Assembly (NCBI RefSeq): GCF_003182075.1
Contig: NZ_QGTH01000004.1
Span: 46,128 to 110,127, forward strand
DNA from: Finegoldia magna
GTDB taxonomy: Bacteria > Bacillota > Clostridia > Tissierellales > Peptoniphilaceae
Direction: 5' to 3'
DNA length: 64,000 bases
Shown here: piece after piece, positions 26,772 through 36,013 of the stretch
How positions within the stretch are numbered: position 1 is the first letter of the stretch
How the letters are laid out: every line of letters starts with the position of its first letter
Made by a program: the position numbers and the translations under genes
Notes under the pieces: generated by a model
Told to the model about the DNA's origin: nothing
Database searches by the model: none
The model's input: only the letters and a program-made list of their open reading frames with translations

Positions 26772-27953
26772 ATGAAAGTATTAGTAATCAATTGTGGTAG
26801 TTCTTCATTAAAATATCAATTATTTGATATGACTGATGAAAGTGTATTATGTAAAGGATTAGTAGAAAGAATTGGAATTGAAGGTTCTAAATTAACTCAT
26901 AAAGTTAATGGAGAAAAATTAGTAGTAGAAGAACCAATGAAAGATCACACTGAAGCTATTAACCATGTTTTCGATGCTTTATTAGATGAAAAATATGGTG
27001 TTATCAAGAGTTTAGACGAAGTATCTGCTATTGGTCACAGAGTACTACACGGTGGAGATAAATTAACAGAATCTTGCATTATTGACGATAAAGTAAAAGA
27101 TAAGATTAGAGAATTTATCAAATTTGGTCCGCTTCACAACCCAGCTAACTTAATGGGAATTGAAGCATGTGAAAAATTAGCTCCAGGAAAGAAAAATATC
27201 GCTGTATTCGATACTGCTTTCCACCAAACAATGCCAGCTAAAACATTTATGTATGCTATTCCTTACGAATACTATGAAGATTACAGATTAAGAAAATTCG
27301 GTTTCCACGGAACAAGCCACAGATATATTACTTTAAGAACTCAACAATTATTAGATAAAGAAGACATCAATATTATTACAGTTCACTTAGGTAATGGTTC
27401 ATCTATAGCAGCTGTTAAAGACGGAAAATGCTATGATACATCAATGGGACTTACACCATTGGAAGGACTTTTAATGGGAACTAGAAGTGGAGATTTGGAT
27501 CCTACTGTAATGACATTCTTAATGAATGAAAAAGGATATTCAGCTGATGAAATGAACCAAATTTTGAATAAAAAATCTGGTGTATTAGGAGTTTCAGGAA
27601 TTAGTTCAGACTTTAGAGATCTTGAAGAAGAAGCTGAAAAAGGAAATGATAGAGCTCAATTAGCGTTGGATATGTTTATTGAAAGAGTTAAGAGATATAT
27701 CGGTGGATATATGGCTGAATTAGGTCATGTTGATGCAATTTGCTTCGCTGGTGGCATCGGAGAAAACTCTTCATCAATGAGAAAAGATATCTTAAATACA
27801 TTTGAAGAATTAGGTGTTAAATTAGACCTTGAAAAGAACAACACTCGTGAAGAAGCTTTAATCTCAGCTGATGATTCAAAAGTTAAAGTTTATGTTGTTC
27901 CAACTAATGAAGAATTAATGATTGCTAGAGACACTTTAGACTTAGCAAAATAA
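26772..27953 (+). CDS. ackA: Acetate kinase
   Basis: A 393-residue enzyme that makes ATP and acetate from acetyl-phosphate, a key fermentation step. Signatures are VLVINCGSSSLKYQLF at the N terminus, the catalytic region VHLGNGSSIAAVKDGKC near 203, the MGTRSGDLDP block near 236 and the FAGGIGENS motif near 326. AGGAGG precedes ATG 26772. No pta gene is adjacent. Codon choice is restrained in the way of a strongly expressed gene. It is followed by a separate consensus promoter. Confidence 0.97.
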   Translation: MKVLVINCGSSSLKYQLFDMTDESVLCKGLVERIGIEGSKLTHKVNGEKLVVEEPMKDHTEAINHVFDALLDEKYGVIKSLDEVSAIGHRVLHGGDKLTESCIIDDKVKDKIREFIKFGPLHNPANLMGIEACEKLAPGKKNIAVFDTAFHQTMPAKTFMYAIPYEYYEDYRLRKFGFHGTSHRYITLRTQQLLDKEDINIITVHLGNGSSIAAVKDGKCYDTSMGLTPLEGLLMGTRSGDLDPTVMTFLMNEKGYSADEMNQILNKKSGVLGVSGISSDFRDLEEEAEKGNDRAQLALDMFIERVKRYIGGYMAELGHVDAICFAGGIGENSSSMRKDILNTFEELGVKLDLEKNNTREEALISADDSKVKVYVVPTNEELMIARDTLDLAK

Positions 27954-27964
27954 TAATATTTTTA

Positions 27965-27993
27965 TTGACAACTTAACATTATTATATTATAAT
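27965..27993 (+). promoter_or_regulatory. Consensus promoter of rpmF
   Basis: TTGACA at 27965-27970 and TATAAT at 27988-27993 with exactly 17 bases between, giving a start near 28000 and a leader of about 48 bases. Confidence 0.88.
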
Positions 27994-28016
27994 TAACTAC
28001 GTTGTTTGTATAAATT

Positions 28017-28041
28017 TTAAGGACTAAAGTCCTTAAGGAGG
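28017..28041 (+). promoter_or_regulatory. Inverted repeat abutting the rpmF ribosome binding site
   Basis: TTAAGGACT at 28017-28025 and AGTCCTTAA at 28028-28036 are perfect inverted repeats; as RNA this makes an 8-base-pair stem with loop UAAA. The Shine-Dalgarno GGAGG at 28037-28041 begins on the next base. It may be a translational control hairpin or an operator; no known family is recognised. Confidence 0.5.
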
Positions 28042-28047
28042 TGTAGC

Positions 28048-28236
28048 ATGGCAGTACCAAAGAGAAAAACTTCTAAAACTAGAAGAGATAAAAGAAGAGC
28101 TTCTTCGTATAAATTACCAAGAGTTACTATAACTACATGTCCTAATTGTGGATCTCCAAAATTACCTCACAGAGTATGTAAAGAATGTGGGTATTACGAT
28201 GGAAAACAAGTTGTAGATAATTCAGAACAAAATTAA
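28048..28236 (+). CDS. rpmF: 50S ribosomal protein L32
   Basis: A 62-residue basic protein that begins [16 protein letters not shown]. It carries the zinc-ribbon cysteines CPNC (residues 31-34) and CKEC (44-47), so this is the zinc-binding form. The gene has its own strong promoter, leader hairpin and terminator. The yceD (DUF177) gene that usually precedes rpmF is not present: only 94 bases separate it from ackA. plsX follows, as in many bacteria. Confidence 0.97.
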   Translation: MAVPKRKTSKTRRDKRRASSYKLPRVTITTCPNCGSPKLPHRVCKECGYYDGKQVVDNSEQN

Positions 28237-28246
28237 TGAAAAAGAG

Positions 28247-28278
28247 AGCCGTTTAATTATTATTAAGCGGCTTTTTTA
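28247..28278 (+). terminator. Intrinsic terminator after rpmF
   Basis: AGCCGTTTAA pairs with TTAAGCGGCT over 10 bases with one G-U, followed by TTTTTT. Confidence 0.9.
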
Positions 28279-28332
28279 TTTGTTTTATGTTATAACATAC
28301 AATATTGTGATAGAATATACTAGAGGTGAAGT

Positions 28333-29304
28333 ATGAAAATTTTATTAGATACTTTGGGTTCCGATAAAGGAGCATCAGAATTAATAGAAGGAGCTATAAT
28401 GGCTCTTGAACAAAAAGATTTTAACTTGACAATAGTAGGAAATGAAGAAGAAAATAGAAGTATTGTAAATAAAAGATTTGAAGACAAAATAGATTTTGTA
28501 AATGCTACAGAAACCATTGAAAATAATGAATCACCAACGAAAGCGATAAGATCGAAAAAAGATTCCAGTATGAGAAAATGTTTTGATTTATTAAACGAGG
28601 ATTACGATGGTTTCTTATCAACAGGCTCAACTGGCGCCTTATTGACAGGAGCTACACTTATAACAAAAAGGCTTGATAATGTATCTAGACCTTGTTTAAT
28701 GGTTACAATACATAGCTTAAAAGGTGATGTGGTATTGTTAGATGTTGGCGCTAATGTTGATGTCACTTCTGAGTTATTAGAACAATTTGCAAAAATGGGA
28801 TATGTATATTCCAAAAATATTTTAGGAAAAGAGGATTGCAAAGTAGGTCTATTAAATATTGGAGTCGAAGAACATAAGGGAGATTCATTAAGATTAGAAA
28901 CATACAAGAATTTATCAAAATATCCTTATTTTAAAGGTAATGTTGAATCAAGAGATGTTTTGAAAGGTGATTTTGATGTCGTGGTAACTGATGGTTTTTC
29001 AGGAAATATTCTTCTGAAAACAATTGAAGGTTCCGTTGAGTTTATTAAAACTTTAGCTAAGTCAAAATTATCTAAGCTTGATGAAAAATCTCAACAAGCT
29101 ATTATTCCTATGATTAAATCAATGAGTACAGGTATTGATTATAACAGTGTTGGATCTGCACCATTTCTAGGAACGAAGAAGCCAGTGTTTAAAGCTCATG
29201 GGTCATCTAATAGAGACGCTATTATGTCTGGAATTTTAACGCTGGTAAAATTCATTGAAGAAGATGTTACTGATAAATTAAAAAAGGAGTTAGTAAATGA
29301 ATAA
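28333..29304 (+). CDS. plsX: PlsX, phosphate acyltransferase
   Basis: Makes acyl-phosphate from acyl-ACP for PlsY. It is 323 residues long, with the family blocks GFLSTGSTGALLTGA near 96, VLLDVGANVDV near 135 and VVTDGFSGNILLKTIEG near 216. The first strand reads LLDTLGSDKGASE where most homologues have VDAMGGD..P, so the N terminus is divergent. RBS GAGGTGAA precedes ATG 28333. A 12-base palindrome ATGTTATAACAT at 28287-28298 lies in the promoter region. It overlaps acpP by 8 bases. Confidence 0.92.
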   Translation: MKILLDTLGSDKGASELIEGAIMALEQKDFNLTIVGNEEENRSIVNKRFEDKIDFVNATETIENNESPTKAIRSKKDSSMRKCFDLLNEDYDGFLSTGSTGALLTGATLITKRLDNVSRPCLMVTIHSLKGDVVLLDVGANVDVTSELLEQFAKMGYVYSKNILGKEDCKVGLLNIGVEEHKGDSLRLETYKNLSKYPYFKGNVESRDVLKGDFDVVVTDGFSGNILLKTIEGSVEFIKTLAKSKLSKLDEKSQQAIIPMIKSMSTGIDYNSVGSAPFLGTKKPVFKAHGSSNRDAIMSGILTLVKFIEEDVTDKLKKELVNE

Positions 29305-29533
29305 AGAAATTTATGAAAAAGTTGTTGAAGGCTTAAAAAATGAATTTAATAGAGACGATATAGACGAAAAAACAAGATTTGTAGAAGATCTTAAAGCAGA
29401 TTCAGTACGATTATTGGAAATTGTAATGGATGTAGAAGAAGAATTTGATATAGAACTTGATGACGAAAAGCTATCAGCATTGAAAAATGTAGAAGATGTA
29501 GTTAATGAAATTGAAAGGGCACAAGGGAAATAG
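29297..29533 (+). CDS. acpP: Acyl carrier protein
   Basis: A 78-residue acidic four-helix carrier. Ser36 in KADSVRLLEI is the expected phosphopantetheine site, but the motif reads D-S-V rather than the usual D-S-L. Helix II (VMDVEEEFDIEL) is typical. It overlaps plsX by 8 bases and is followed 2 bases later by rnc. The plsX-fabD-fabG-acpP-rnc order of many Firmicutes is shortened here: no fab genes lie between. Confidence 0.92.
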   Translation: MNKEIYEKVVEGLKNEFNRDDIDEKTRFVEDLKADSVRLLEIVMDVEEEFDIELDDEKLSALKNVEDVVNEIERAQGK

Positions 29534-29535
29534 TT

Positions 29536-30252
29536 GTGGACAAAGCTAGAATTGAAAAACTACATGAACTAGAAGAAAAATTAGATTACAGGTTTACAGA
29601 TATTAATCTGTTAAACCTGGCTTTTTTTCATAGCTCATACGGAAATGAAAACAAATCATATAAAGATATTTCAAACGAAAGATTGGAATTTTTAGGAGAT
29701 TCAGTCTTGGATCTAATTGTTAGTGACTTCTTGTATAATAGTAAATCTTCGTTAAAAGAAGGTGCTATGACAAAGATTAGAAGTCAAATGGTATGTGAAA
29801 AATCTTTCTCAAATATGGCCAAGTATTTAGAATTAGGAAAATATTTAATGATGGGTCATGGTGAATTTATTTCAGGTGGCAGCGAAAAACCTAGTGTACT
29901 TGCTGACACTTTCGAAGCAGTTTTTGGTGCAATATATTTGGATTCTGGTTATGAATCGGCTTTTAAAATTGTAGAAAATAAGTTTAAAAGTCTATTCATA
30001 GCTGAAATAGAAACAAAGTCTAGTTTTATTGACTATAAGACTATGTTACAGGAAAATAATCAAAAAAATTCAAGAGATAAATTAAAGTACAAGATTGTTA
30101 AAGAAGAAGGTCCAGATCACGACAAGAAATTCTATGTTGATGTTTATGAAGGTAACTTGGTTATAGGATCTGGATTTGGATCTTCAAAAAAACATGCAGA
30201 ACAAGATGCTGCTAGAAACGCCTTGATTAAATTAAGGGTAATAAATGAGTAA
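29536..30252 (+). CDS. rnc: Ribonuclease III
   Basis: A 238-residue endonuclease that cleaves double-stranded RNA, including rRNA precursors. It has the nuclease signature NERLEFLGDSVLDL near 45 and a C-terminal double-stranded RNA-binding domain from about 160 (ending SSKKHAEQDAARNAL). The start is GTG 29536, two bases after the acpP stop, with AAGGGA upstream. It overlaps the next gene by 8 bases. The rnc-radical SAM-smc-ftsY order is common in Clostridia. Confidence 0.97.
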   Translation: MDKARIEKLHELEEKLDYRFTDINLLNLAFFHSSYGNENKSYKDISNERLEFLGDSVLDLIVSDFLYNSKSSLKEGAMTKIRSQMVCEKSFSNMAKYLELGKYLMMGHGEFISGGSEKPSVLADTFEAVFGAIYLDSGYESAFKIVENKFKSLFIAEIETKSSFIDYKTMLQENNQKNSRDKLKYKIVKEEGPDHDKKFYVDVYEGNLVIGSGFGSSKKHAEQDAARNALIKLRVINE

Positions 30253-31309
30253 GAAAAATTACATTGTATCATTGTTCATTCCTCATTTAGGATGTCCAAA
30301 TGATTGTATTTTCTGTAATCAACGCAAAATTACAAATTATATCGAAGTTGTTCAAACAGATGAAATAAGAAATGAAATAAGAAATCAACTTGCAAATTTT
30401 CCTAATAAAAGTCAAGAAGATATTCAGATAGCTTTTTATGGTGGATCTTTTACAGGAATTGAAGAAACAGCTATGATAGACTATTTAAAAATAGCAAATG
30501 AATTCATTGAAGACGGTAAAGTTCGATCAATTAGACTTTCTACAAGACCTGATTATATTGATAAACACATTTTAAATATTCTTAAGGAATTTAACGTAGA
30601 AACTATTGAGTTAGGTGTTCAATCAATGGTAGATAGTGTATTAGATTCAAATTTAAGATGTCACGATAGTCAGTGTGTTAAAACATCTTCTGAGCTGATA
30701 AAATCTATGGGATTTAGTTTAGGGCTCCAAATGATGACAGGCTTATACAAATCAACCCTAGAGATGGACTTATATACTGCAGATGAATTAATCAAGTTAC
30801 AACCTGATTTTGTCAGGATATATCCAACTTTAGTTATAAAGAATACTATGCTTGAAACTTTTACCAAAATTAATAAATATAGTCCGGAAAATTTGCACGA
30901 TTCGGTCGAAAATTGTACCAAAATATATTTGAAATTTATAAACGCTAGCATTCCAGTTATTAGATTAGGTCTATTAAATACAGAAAATATAAAACAAGGC
31001 GAAGATGTAGTTGCAGGGGCAATTCATCCAAATTATAGACAATTGGTAGAAGATAATTTGTATAGAAAAGTGGTAGATTATGTTTTGAAAAATGATAATC
31101 TTGAAACACTAGAAATACATGCCAAACCAAATATTTTGAATAATTTTGTCGGCTATAATGGGGAAAACAAAAAATATTTTAAAGAAAAATATGGATTAAA
31201 AACAATAAAATATTCTAATTCTAATAATAACTTCTTAGTGTTAGATCATATCAATAAAATTGATATTAATTTAGAAAATATTTTTAAAAACATTGAAAAA
31301 GAGGTGTAG
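30245..31309 (+). CDS. Radical SAM protein (Elp3-like group)
   Basis: A 354-residue protein. The iron-sulfur cluster motif CPNDCIFC (CX3CX2C) is near 18-25 and is followed by typical SAM-barrel elements: FYGGSFTGI near 63, STRPDYID near 98 and ELGVQSMVDSVL near 121. It resembles the Elp3-type radical SAM proteins encoded between rnc and smc in many anaerobes. There is no visible acetyltransferase domain, so it is shorter than Elp3. The substrate is unknown; an RNA-modification role would fit the family but is inference. Confidence 0.85.
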   Translation: MSKKNYIVSLFIPHLGCPNDCIFCNQRKITNYIEVVQTDEIRNEIRNQLANFPNKSQEDIQIAFYGGSFTGIEETAMIDYLKIANEFIEDGKVRSIRLSTRPDYIDKHILNILKEFNVETIELGVQSMVDSVLDSNLRCHDSQCVKTSSELIKSMGFSLGLQMMTGLYKSTLEMDLYTADELIKLQPDFVRIYPTLVIKNTMLETFTKINKYSPENLHDSVENCTKIYLKFINASIPVIRLGLLNTENIKQGEDVVAGAIHPNYRQLVEDNLYRKVVDYVLKNDNLETLEIHAKPNILNNFVGYNGENKKYFKEKYGLKTIKYSNSNNNFLVLDHINKIDINLENIFKNIEKEV

Positions 31310-31311
31310 CT

Positions 31312-34300
31312 GTGGGATTAAAATCAGTTGAAATACAAGGTTTTAAGTCCTTTAAAGATAAAATAAAATTGAATTTTGATAATCCCATAACAGCAATTGT
31401 TGGGCCAAATGGTAGCGGAAAGTCAAATATTTCTGATGCTATTTTATGGGTTTTAGGTGAACAATCAGCTAAAAATCTCCGTGGGAATAAAATGCAAGAT
31501 GTTATTTTTGCTGGAACTCAGAAAGAAAAACCTGTTAACTTTGCACAAGTTTCCATAACATTCGAAAATGACTTATGGAAAGACATTGATTATCAAGAAA
31601 TTACAGTAACAAGAAGAGTTTTCCGTACTGGTGAAAGTGAGTATTACATCAATAAGAACCAAGTTCGCCTAAAAGATGTCAAGGAATTGTTTTTAAATAC
31701 TGGAATCGGAAAAGAAGGATATTCTGTAATAGGTCAAGGTAAAATAGATGAAATTCTGTCATCAAAAAGTGAAGATAGAAGAGAATTATTTGAAGAAGCA
31801 TCTGGAATTTCCAAACAAAAATACATCAAAGAACAAAGTGTTAAGAAACTTGAACAAACTAATGAAAATTTACTAAGAATTGAAGATATATTGATTTCAC
31901 AAGTTGATAGATTAAAATATTTAGAAAAAGAAAGTAAAAAGGCTAAACAAGGAATTGTTCTGGAAGAAAAACTAAAGGAAATGGAAATCCAAAAAGCTTT
32001 ATTGGATATCGAAAAACTTTCTATTACACTAAGTGATGTCATTGAGAAAAAAGAAAATAATGATAAAACCTTGATAGACTTAAAATCAAAACTTGTAAGA
32101 TTTGAAAATAAAAGAAATGATTTATTAAAAAGCATCAATAAAATAGATATCGATACAGAATTGAAAATCTCTAATTTAGCTGATATTAAGAGTCAAAAAA
32201 TAAAAAACGAATCAGATATTCAATTGAATGATGAAAGACTTAAAAATAGCAACACTGAATTAGAGAGATTAACAAAAGAAAACGAGAATTATTCGTCAGA
32301 AATTAAAAATTTAACATCAAAAATTGATAATTTACAAAATACAATAAAGAACTCTGAGAAAAAGCTTGAAGAAATAAATTCAAATTTAGAAAAATTGAAT
32401 ATTGATGATTCTGAAGATGAACTTAACATTAAAAAAGAATTGAGCGATAAGAACTCAGAAAAATTAAATGAATTACAGTCAATTTATACACAACATATTA
32501 TAGAAAAATCTTCACGTGATGCTATTGAACAAGAAAGATTGAAAGAAATATCAGAAGTAAAAAAGCAAAAAGAAGAATCTGAATTCAAATTAACTCAACT
32601 AGTAAAATCATTACAAAATTTCGAAGCAATAATCAGTGATTATGACATAAGTTTAGGTAATTTGAACAAAGATAAAGAACAAATTTCTAGAATTATTAAA
32701 GATAAAAAAAAGTCTTTACTTGATTTAAAGGAAAAATTATCGAGATTAAAAGAAGAATCTATAACTAACAAAAACAAATATATGTTTTTGAAAAATACTA
32801 TAGATAATCATGAAGGATACAACTTTACAGTTCAAAACTTTTTTAAAAAGTTAAATCCTAGTTTACAAGATAAAGTAATAGGGACACTTGGGGATTTAAT
32901 CAGTGTAGAAAAGCAGTATGAGAAATCTGTTGATGCAATAATGTCATCAGCGTTTCAAAATATAATTGTCAGGAATGAAAATGATGGTAAGGAATTAATT
33001 AATTTTTTGAAGTCATATAAGATAGGAAGACTTACTTTTTTACCATTAAATAAAATAAAATCTAGAAATTATAATTATGTAAAAGATGAATTGGTACTTG
33101 GACATTTAAATGAATTTATAAAATCTGATGAAAAATTTAGGGATATTGTAGATTATTTTGCACAGAAAACACTTGTAACTAAAGATATGGAAGATGCTAT
33201 TATCGTAAGTTCGAAATACAAAAACTATAGAATAGTTACATTAGATGGTGATATCATTAATAGTTGGGGTTCAATGGTAGGTGGATATAAAAAGCCTTCC
33301 AATTACTCAATACTATCAACGAAAAATAGTTTAAATTCTGTTGAAAATTTGTATAAAGACTGTGTTAATGAATACAACGATTTGAAAAAAATATACGAAG
33401 AAAATATTGATATTGTAAATCAAAACAAATCCGATTTAGAAATTATTGAAGATAAGATTGTAAAATTAAGAACTGAAAGGTATGCTTGTAATAGCAACAT
33501 CAAGGACAAACAGTTTGAAATTAAATATTTGAAATCTAATATTAGTGATTTTGATAATAAGTTGAATTCAAATACTATACAAAGTGATGCAAATGATTTA
33601 CAAGAAACTGATTTAAAAAATCAAATTGTAGAATTAGAAAGTCTTTTAAAAGAATTAAGTGTTGAAATTGAAAAATTACAAGAACAATATAATTCGGAAA
33701 AAATGAATATGATTAGTTTAAAATCTGAATACTCTTCTGTACAAAGGGATTTAAATATATTTAATAATCAGTTAAATGATGCAAAAATTAGAAAAGAATA
33801 TTTAGAAGATAACTTTAAAGTTAATTCAGTTAAAATTGATGAAATTCATAAAAATATTTCTAAATACAAAAGCCATAAAAATGATATAAAATCTAAAACT
33901 ATTGATTATGATGATATTATTTCTGGACTAAATAATGAAATTTTAAATATGAAGTCCAATATGAATGAATTTAAATCAGAGTTAACAAAGATTGAGCAAT
34001 CAATATATGATTCAAATGCTAGTGTTCAAAAAATAGAAATTAGCAATAACTCATTAATTGAAAAGGCTTTAAATACAACAGAGAAGTTAAATAATATAAA
34101 AATTGATATTAATGAGCTATATGATATTAATATAGACACAATAGAATCTAATTCTGATATTAAAATTAGTCAGAAAGAAATCAATAAAATTATCAATGAT
34201 TTAAGAAATATAGGTTCTTTTTCTGTAGATAGTATTCAAGAATATGAATCAGTTAAAAAAGAATTTGATTTTATGACTAAAAATAAAAATGATTTAATTG

Positions 34301-34815
34301 AATCCAGGGAAGATATCATGAGTGCTATTAATAAGCTTAATAGAGAAATGAAAGAAGTATTCACCAAAAAATTTGAAGAAATAAATACAAAATTTATTGC
34401 GATTTTTAAACAACTTTTTAATGGAGGATATGCAAGTCTTAAATTGACCGAAGATGATGTTCTAAGTTCTGGAATTGAAATAACTGCTCAACCACCTGGG
34501 AAAAAACTTCAAAGTCTAAACTTGTTGTCCGGTGGAGAAAGATCGTTGACAGCGGTAGCGTTGCTTTTTGCGATTTTTGAGACAAGACCATCTTCTTTTT
34601 GTATATTAGACGAAATAGATGCTGCTTTAGATGAAATAAATATTAAGAGATACAAAGAATATTTAATTAAATTTAAAGAAAAAACTCAATTCATTATTAT
34701 TACACATAGAAAAAGTACAATGGAGATAGCTAACATATTATATGGAATAAGTATGGAAAAAGATGGAATATCTAAAATGATTAAATTAGATGTAGATAGG
34801 AGAGAGATATGCTAA
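31312..34815 (+). CDS. smc: Smc, chromosome condensation ATPase
   Basis: A 1167-residue SMC protein. The N-terminal ATPase half has Walker A GPNGSGKSN near 31. Two long coiled-coil arms surround a hinge at about 520-650 (GTLGDLISVEKQYEKSVDAI to WGSMVGG). The C-terminal half has the signature LLSGGERSL near 1072 and Walker B CILDEIDAALDE near 1098. GTG 31312 is the start, 2 bases after the radical SAM gene. Its kleisin partners scpA and scpB are 8.4 kb downstream in the same direction. It overlaps ftsY by 7 bases. Confidence 0.97.
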   Translation: MGLKSVEIQGFKSFKDKIKLNFDNPITAIVGPNGSGKSNISDAILWVLGEQSAKNLRGNKMQDVIFAGTQKEKPVNFAQVSITFENDLWKDIDYQEITVTRRVFRTGESEYYINKNQVRLKDVKELFLNTGIGKEGYSVIGQGKIDEILSSKSEDRRELFEEASGISKQKYIKEQSVKKLEQTNENLLRIEDILISQVDRLKYLEKESKKAKQGIVLEEKLKEMEIQKALLDIEKLSITLSDVIEKKENNDKTLIDLKSKLVRFENKRNDLLKSINKIDIDTELKISNLADIKSQKIKNESDIQLNDERLKNSNTELERLTKENENYSSEIKNLTSKIDNLQNTIKNSEKKLEEINSNLEKLNIDDSEDELNIKKELSDKNSEKLNELQSIYTQHIIEKSSRDAIEQERLKEISEVKKQKEESEFKLTQLVKSLQNFEAIISDYDISLGNLNKDKEQISRIIKDKKKSLLDLKEKLSRLKEESITNKNKYMFLKNTIDNHEGYNFTVQNFFKKLNPSLQDKVIGTLGDLISVEKQYEKSVDAIMSSAFQNIIVRNENDGKELINFLKSYKIGRLTFLPLNKIKSRNYNYVKDELVLGHLNEFIKSDEKFRDIVDYFAQKTLVTKDMEDAIIVSSKYKNYRIVTLDGDIINSWGSMVGGYKKPSNYSILSTKNSLNSVENLYKDCVNEYNDLKKIYEENIDIVNQNKSDLEIIEDKIVKLRTERYACNSNIKDKQFEIKYLKSNISDFDNKLNSNTIQSDANDLQETDLKNQIVELESLLKELSVEIEKLQEQYNSEKMNMISLKSEYSSVQRDLNIFNNQLNDAKIRKEYLEDNFKVNSVKIDEIHKNISKYKSHKNDIKSKTIDYDDIISGLNNEILNMKSNMNEFKSELTKIEQSIYDSNASVQKIEISNNSLIEKALNTTEKLNNIKIDINELYDINIDTIESNSDIKISQKEINKIINDLRNIGSFSVDSIQEYESVKKEFDFMTKNKNDLIESREDIMSAINKLNREMKEVFTKKFEEINTKFIAIFKQLFNGGYASLKLTEDDVLSSGIEITAQPPGKKLQSLNLLSGGERSLTAVALLFAIFETRPSSFCILDEIDAALDEINIKRYKEYLIKFKEKTQFIIITHRKSTMEIANILYGISMEKDGISKMIKLDVDRREIC

Positions 34816-35963
34816 ATAAGTTCTTTGATAAGTTTAAGTCTAAAAAAGATGACGAAGAAACAAAAAATACAGAAGAAGATTTACAACAAGAAGAATTAGA
34901 AATTAGTCAATCCAATGAAAATATAGAAATAAGCGAAGAAGTTAATGATGCTGAAAAAGTCGGTGAAGAAAAAAATGAAAAGTCTGAAACTGATAACGAA
35001 AAATACCAAGAACAATCTGAAGAAATTATCGAAGATAAAGAAGAAAATAAGGAAGGATTTTTTGAAAAATTAAAGAATTCATTACTTAAAACTCGTGACA
35101 ATATTTCTAATAAGATTGATCAAGTTTTAGCCAATTATAGAACGGTTGATGAAGAATTATTCGAAGAAATTGAAGAAACTTTGATTTCCGCTGACATTGG
35201 TGTTGAAACAACATTAAAGATTGTTGCTCAATTGAGAGATAAAGTAAAACTTAATAACATTCAAGATCCAAGTGAAATAAAAAATGTTTTGGCTGATATT
35301 TTAAAAGAAAATATAATTAATGATAAGATCGACAATAATTTAAATGTAGATGATAAAACTATTATTTTAGTAGTCGGTGTAAATGGTGTAGGAAAAACTA
35401 CTACGATTGGTAAATTAGCCATGAAATTCAAAAAAGATGGGAAAAAAGTTTTGATGGTTGCTGCCGATACTTTTAGAGCAGCGGCTATAGAGCAGCTTAC
35501 TGAATGGGCAAATAGATCTAAAGTTGACATTATTAGTCACAAAGAAGGTTCTGACCCAGCTAGTGTTGTTTTTGATGGAGTTAGTGCTATGAAAAGTAGA
35601 GATGCAGATATATTAATTTGCGATACAGCTGGAAGGCTTCATAATAAGAAGAATTTAATGAATGAATTGAATAAAATAAAGAGAGTTATTGAAAAAGAAT
35701 ATCCAGAAGCTAAAAAAGAAATTTTACTAATTGTAGATGGCACAACTGGACAAAATGCTATTATTCAAGCAAAAGAATTTATGAATGCAACTGATTTAAC
35801 AGGTGCTATAATTACAAAACTAGATGGTACAGCTAAAGGTGGAATGATATTTCCACTTGAAATGGAATTGGGAATTCCAGTAAAATTCATTGGAATTGGC
35901 GAACAGGTTAATGATTTGGTTAAGTTTGAACCAGAAAAATTTATAGAAGCAATAATAAATTAA
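34809..35963 (+). CDS. ftsY: FtsY, signal recognition particle receptor GTPase
   Basis: A 384-residue protein. About 75 residues of Glu/Lys-rich acidic A-domain precede the helical N domain and the G domain: G1 GVNGVGKTTT near 190, DTFRAAAIEQL near 222, DTAGRLHNKKNLMNEL near 272 and TKLDGTAKGG near 338. It docks SRP-ribosome complexes at the membrane. The start overlaps the smc end by 7 bases. ffh, ylxM and rpsP, which often follow, are not in this window. Confidence 0.97.
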   Translation: MLNKFFDKFKSKKDDEETKNTEEDLQQEELEISQSNENIEISEEVNDAEKVGEEKNEKSETDNEKYQEQSEEIIEDKEENKEGFFEKLKNSLLKTRDNISNKIDQVLANYRTVDEELFEEIEETLISADIGVETTLKIVAQLRDKVKLNNIQDPSEIKNVLADILKENIINDKIDNNLNVDDKTIILVVGVNGVGKTTTIGKLAMKFKKDGKKVLMVAADTFRAAAIEQLTEWANRSKVDIISHKEGSDPASVVFDGVSAMKSRDADILICDTAGRLHNKKNLMNELNKIKRVIEKEYPEAKKEILLIVDGTTGQNAIIQAKEFMNATDLTGAIITKLDGTAKGGMIFPLEMELGIPVKFIGIGEQVNDLVKFEPEKFIEAIIN

Positions 35964-35965
35964 AA

Positions 35966-35994
35966 TTGAATTTTTTTTCATTTTTTGATAAAAT
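35966..35994 (+). promoter_or_regulatory. Promoter of the Asp23-family gene
   Basis: TTGAAT at 35966-35971 and TAAAAT at 35989-35994 are 17 bases apart within a T-rich stretch. The start would be near 36001, right before the GGAGG ribosome binding site. Confidence 0.55.
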
Positions 35995-36013
35995 TTGTGT
36001 GTGGAGGAATAAC

